From Syngnathus acus (lineage: Eukaryota > Chordata > Actinopteri > Syngnathiformes > Syngnathidae): a DNA stretch of 64,000 nucleotides. A program made the position numbers and the translations under genes. The DNA is taken from contig NC_051093.1 of the NCBI RefSeq assembly GCF_901709675.1, forward strand, positions 7,555,553 to 7,619,552. Reading direction: 5' to 3'. Numbering within the stretch: position 1 is the first letter of the stretch; the number at the start of each line of letters is the position of its first letter. The notes beneath the pieces are model-generated. The model saw nothing but the letters and a program-made list of their open reading frames with translations. It did no database searches and was not told the DNA's origin. This document shows positions 60,826-64,000 of this stretch, piece by piece.

Positions 60826-61094
60826 GGCCTGTAACTTAACTATAGACTGTACATAAAATATCTTGTTTATCATGTCAAAACTGGATTATGATGATACCGG
60901 GTTTTCCTGTCTTTAGCTTCAGTTTTGTCATTGCATTTTTTCCATTTATAGTAAAATCTTTCCAGTTGAAATGTTGGTTAAAAAAATGTGTCTTTCTCTT
61001 CATACCCGAAAGCAAACTGGGGTCACTTTGGTGAAATGTAATAACATAATGTATCTTTGCTCATCTGTCATCAGTGCTAGTGACAGGCGGAGCA

Positions 61095-61100
61095 AATAAA
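61095..61100 (+). terminator. ddx47: ddx47 polyadenylation signal
   Basis: AATAAA lies 270 nt after the stop codon. A second one at 61202-61207 is an alternative. Confidence 0.65.
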
Positions 61101-61107
61101 TGTTTCT

Positions 61108-61121
61108 CCACTAGATGGCAG
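61108..61121 (+). promoter_or_regulatory. CTCF-like motif (plus orientation)
   Basis: CCACTAGATGGCAG is a textbook form of the CTCF core, just past the ddx47 polyadenylation signal and before the myosin gene. Confidence 0.5.
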
Positions 61122-61424
61122 AATGCACTGTTAAGTTGGCTGAAATGTACCCTAAAAAAACTAAACTGGCAGAAATGTCGTTAATGTCGATATTTGGTCA
61201 ATAATAAACAATTTCCAAAAATTAATTAGAACAATAAATCAAGATCTCAACTGCTGTTGGTTTTTGGAGTTTTTTTTTTAATTGGTTTGGATCTGTTGCG
61301 TCTTCCACTGTAACAAGGTTATTTGACAAAGAAGAAAATAGATATGCTTTTAAATAAATGTGGGGCGTGAAAGTAAAAAGTTGTAAGAAAAGCAGTCAAA
61401 TCAACCACTAGTTATACTTAACAG

Positions 61425-61688
61425 ACCACGTGACACCCTCCTCAGTTGATGGGGTACGTCGGAAGTTGGGTGTCGGTCGTAGGCGGGGGCTAGGGCGGTC
61501 AAGTGTGGGGTCGAGGAGGGGCCCCAGTGTCGAGGCAGCAGTCCTGCCTCTGTGGTGCATACCGGAGCCCCAACACATGCCTGCATCTCCTTTGTGTGCG
61601 TGGAGCAGAACGTTACACAGAGGCTGCGCATCAGTGGCACAGTGGACTGCGTGGGGAACCGGACTCGAGCTTCTCGGAACGACACCAG
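61425..61688 (+). promoter_or_regulatory. myh10: Promoter and probable non-coding exon 1 of the myosin gene
   Basis: A GC- and CpG-rich block ends at a consensus donor (CACCAG|GTGAGT, exon end 61688). Vertebrate non-muscle myosin II genes have an untranslated first exon and start in exon 2, matching the acceptor at 62634. The 5' boundary is not determined. Confidence 0.5.
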
Positions 61689-62444
61689 GTGAGTTTTGGG
61701 AATCACCAGCTGGATATGGATGGTGATGGACGGATAGCCATGTTTTGGGAGCTGCTGTTTTCGGGATGGAGGGAGTTTTCCTCAAACTTAGTTGGACTAT
61801 TCAAATTATTCGTGTGACGTGAGTTTAGAAAGCAGATTTGAATGCTTACTTGTTTTCCTACCTCTTGTTTAATCAGATGAACTCGAATAAGACTGCACAG
61901 CCTGCGCTATAATTAGCACTTTAAGCTAGCTGCAGGAGTGTACTTTGGATGAAACAAAACAACCAGGGAGCACCTTTATCACCCAATTAACTGCTCCCTT
62001 TTCGCAACCGCATTAATTATCCCTTTATTTAACTTCTAATTTCCTTTGTAATGTTATTGCCACGCATTTGTTTGTGTTTACAAGTTTTCTGTCGCTTGTT
62101 TACGCATTGCAGTCATCTACTCTCATAAACCTTTCACGTATAAATGATTAGTGTGTCTTTCAATTAATTTCTGTGTATTGTAAATGACTAAGGTTTGATC
62201 AGTGGAGGTTTATTTATGCCGTTAATAACGTCCCAGTGTCCCGTTACTGTGCGCAGAGCGACGCAGTTACGCACAATGCGCAATAAAAATGATAACCGCA
62301 CACTGCGGCTCCTGCACACTCTCCACTGAACTCCCTTGTGGACAACTTTAACTGGCTTATCGATCAATTTCCAGCATATACAGGATTCATTTTATCAATC
62401 AAGGCCCTCTTGTGTGGGCTCTACCCATCCCTGGGTGTGTTTGG

Positions 62445-62540
62445 GATTCCAAAGTGATTGACAGGTCACCAGCCCAGAGTGTACCCCACCTCTAAGCTCC
62501 CTATGACCCTGAACTGGATGAGTCATGGATCATAGATAAA
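62445..62540. repeat. Fragment of a common fish interspersed repeat
   Basis: The segment with GTGTACCCCACCTCTAAGC and CCCTGAACTGGATGAGT is a decayed copy of a repeat whose fragments also appear near 2875, 27670, 32035, 40595, 44550 and 52480. Confidence 0.6.
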
Positions 62541-62667
62541 TAGGATGCCAATGCACTGGCAGCAATGTCATATATATTGGTTACATTATTAGTCACACTG
62601 ACTTGTGGTTCATTCGTTCTGTTGTCTCATCTAGGTGCCCACATTGCTCTCGTCAAGCCAACGCACT

Positions 62668-63012
62668 ATGTCGCATCGAAGTGGACAAGAAGACCCTGAG
62701 CGGTACCTGTTTGTGGATCGCGCCGTGGTTTACAACCCGGCCACACAGGCCGACTGGACAGCCAAGAAGCTGGTTTGGGTTCCCTCAGAGCGCCATGGTT
62801 TTGAGGGGGCCAGTATCCGCGAGGAACGCGGTGAGGAGGTTGTGGTGGAGCTGGCCGAGAATGGCAAAAAGGTGGTGATTAACAAGGATGACATCCAGAA
62901 GATGAACCCTCCTAAATTCAGCAAGGTGGAGGACATGGCTGAGCTCACCTGCCTGAATGAAGCTTCTGTGCTGCACAACCTGAAGGACCGCTACTACTCT
63001 GGACTCATTTAT
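62668..63012 (+). CDS. myh10: Non-muscle myosin II heavy chain (MYH10-like), first coding exon only
   Basis: The exon starts at 62635 (ATCTAG acceptor), opens at ATG 62668 and ends phase 0 at TAT|GTGAGT after 115 codons. It begins [20 protein letters not shown] and contains [18 protein letters not shown], the SH3-like N-terminal barrel. The rest is the near-invariant start of the motor domain, [20 protein letters not shown] and [21 protein letters not shown] and the following [13 protein letters not shown] are MYH10-like, whereas MYH9 has a different, shorter N-terminus. The ATPase P-loop and coiled-coil tail lie right of the window. Myosin II motors drive cytokinesis and cell contractility. 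The paralogue call rests on this one exon. Confidence 0.8.
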
Positions 63013-64000
63013 GTGAGTAACTTCGGAGGTTTTGCTTTGCTGTATATTTTTTCACAGGGTGATGATTAACCTTGAAAGTCACCTCGTATTCAGTGTTTTT
63101 TGCACACCACAGTTGACCTTTAGCCGTTTACTATGCAGTCGCTTCGTCTAATATTTATCATTCTGTGTTTGGGGCAGGATGGGACATTGAACTTCCTGAC
63201 CACACATGTCAATATAGTGTTCACTCTTTGAGTACTCCAAGTACCGATAACGCTAGAATTTTGATATATAACATTTTATTTACGGATTTATTTAATGTCA
63301 AATTTTGTTCACCTTAAGTATCGGTGGCTGGTATCGGCATTCTCTATGAGTACCGATACCGTAAAATAAGGTTGGTATCTCTGATTGTGACCCATTTTCT
63401 GCTTTTCAGAAATAGAATGTAGGTTGCTTGTCACCTGAGGGAATAGTATTCGTGGACTCTGAGGCGTGTTGAAAAATCTTAGACGTAAAAAGTTTCATAA
63501 GACAACCAGCCGGGTTCTCAGATCTTCTTTGAATACCAGTTCCTATTTTTTTTCTTTTACCAAGTTGGCTCAGTCCATGTTTTGTCATGGCTCATGTTCA
63601 GCTTCGGATCTTGTTAATTTGGATTTTGGCTAAAACAAATTGCAACCATGTGTCCTCACTGTTTTTTTTTCTTGACAGGAAGAAAATTTCCTAGCTCACT
63701 TGTTTAACTTACCTCCTCGGAGTTGAACTATATCCATGCGGTAAAGCCCCCCTAAGCCTTCCTCATGCGGAGGACTTAAAAGTTAGGTGATGACTTCCAT
63801 ATTTGGGTCATAGTGTGGGCGCTTGACGCACAGCATCATTTAACTGTCGCTCACCGTCGTAGCATCCGATTGGAAGGATTTATTTTGACGAGGTGGTGCG
63901 TCACAGGCTAATCAGAACTCCGAATTGGGGCTTGACCACAGTAGCTTGGATTTGGAAACAAGCAAGCCTTTGTATCAAACGATAAGCCTCAGCTGTCAGA
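63013..64000 (+). other. myh10: Intron of the myosin gene
   Basis: No further coding exon (the next should begin with the TYSGLFC motif) is visible before the window ends. The intron contains the dispersed repeat copy at 63315-63387. Confidence 0.6.
63315..63387. repeat. Dispersed repeat fragment, copy B (in the myosin intron)
   Basis: AAGTATCGGTGGCTGGTATC, then GATACC and AAAATAAGG, matches copy A at 29956-30016 in order and sequence, with a short extra segment in the middle. Confidence 0.7.

Overview
The window is nuclear DNA of a bony fish, most likely a percomorph teleost. Every recognisable gene is a vertebrate gene with spliced exons, GT-AG introns and AATAAA signals. The background is AT-rich, with microsatellites, short non-autonomous transposons and a 5'-truncated LINE. 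Species cannot be fixed from the sequence.

Layout, left to right. At 1-0.5 kb is a LINE fragment. At 0.97-1.67 kb (minus) are the first three coding exons of a CD9-like tetraspanin that runs off the left edge. At 3.8-24.5 kb (plus) is rbfox2, complete in 13 coding exons (447 aa), with a likely internal alternative first exon and a 2.5 kb 3' UTR. At 29.4-31.2 kb (minus) is a three-exon GPRC5-family receptor. At 33.9-34.9 kb (minus) is pde6h, the cone phosphodiesterase gamma subunit, with an apparent 1-nt frame problem at its splice junction. From 35 to 47.4 kb no gene was found. At 47.5-49.7 kb (plus) is matrix Gla protein (mgp). At 50.9-52.1 kb (plus) is an osteocalcin (bglap-type) gene whose propeptide carries a long D-N-G-R tandem repeat. 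At 54.2-57.2 kb is wbp11, at 58.0-60.8 kb ddx47, and from about 61.4 kb the 5' end of a non-muscle myosin II heavy chain most like MYH10; these three are on the plus strand and close together.

Most exon joins were checked by codon phase and every complete gene except pde6h closes in frame. Two themes stand out. One is RNA processing: rbfox2 (splicing regulator), wbp11 (spliceosome and PP1 partner) and ddx47 (rRNA processing helicase). The other is mineralised tissue: the vitamin-K-dependent Gla proteins mgp and osteocalcin lie in tandem with identical coding intron phases.

The gene set mixes neighbours of human 12p12-p13 (WBP11, MGP, PDE6H, DDX47, GPRC5A/D, CD9) with RBFOX2 of human 22q12, which fits an ancestral 12/22 linkage. 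The most unusual item is the osteocalcin propeptide repeat. Next are the UGCAUG cluster in the rbfox2 intron after its 93-nt RRM exon, a (TG)38 tract directly abutting a GPRC5 3' splice site, and the pde6h junction.
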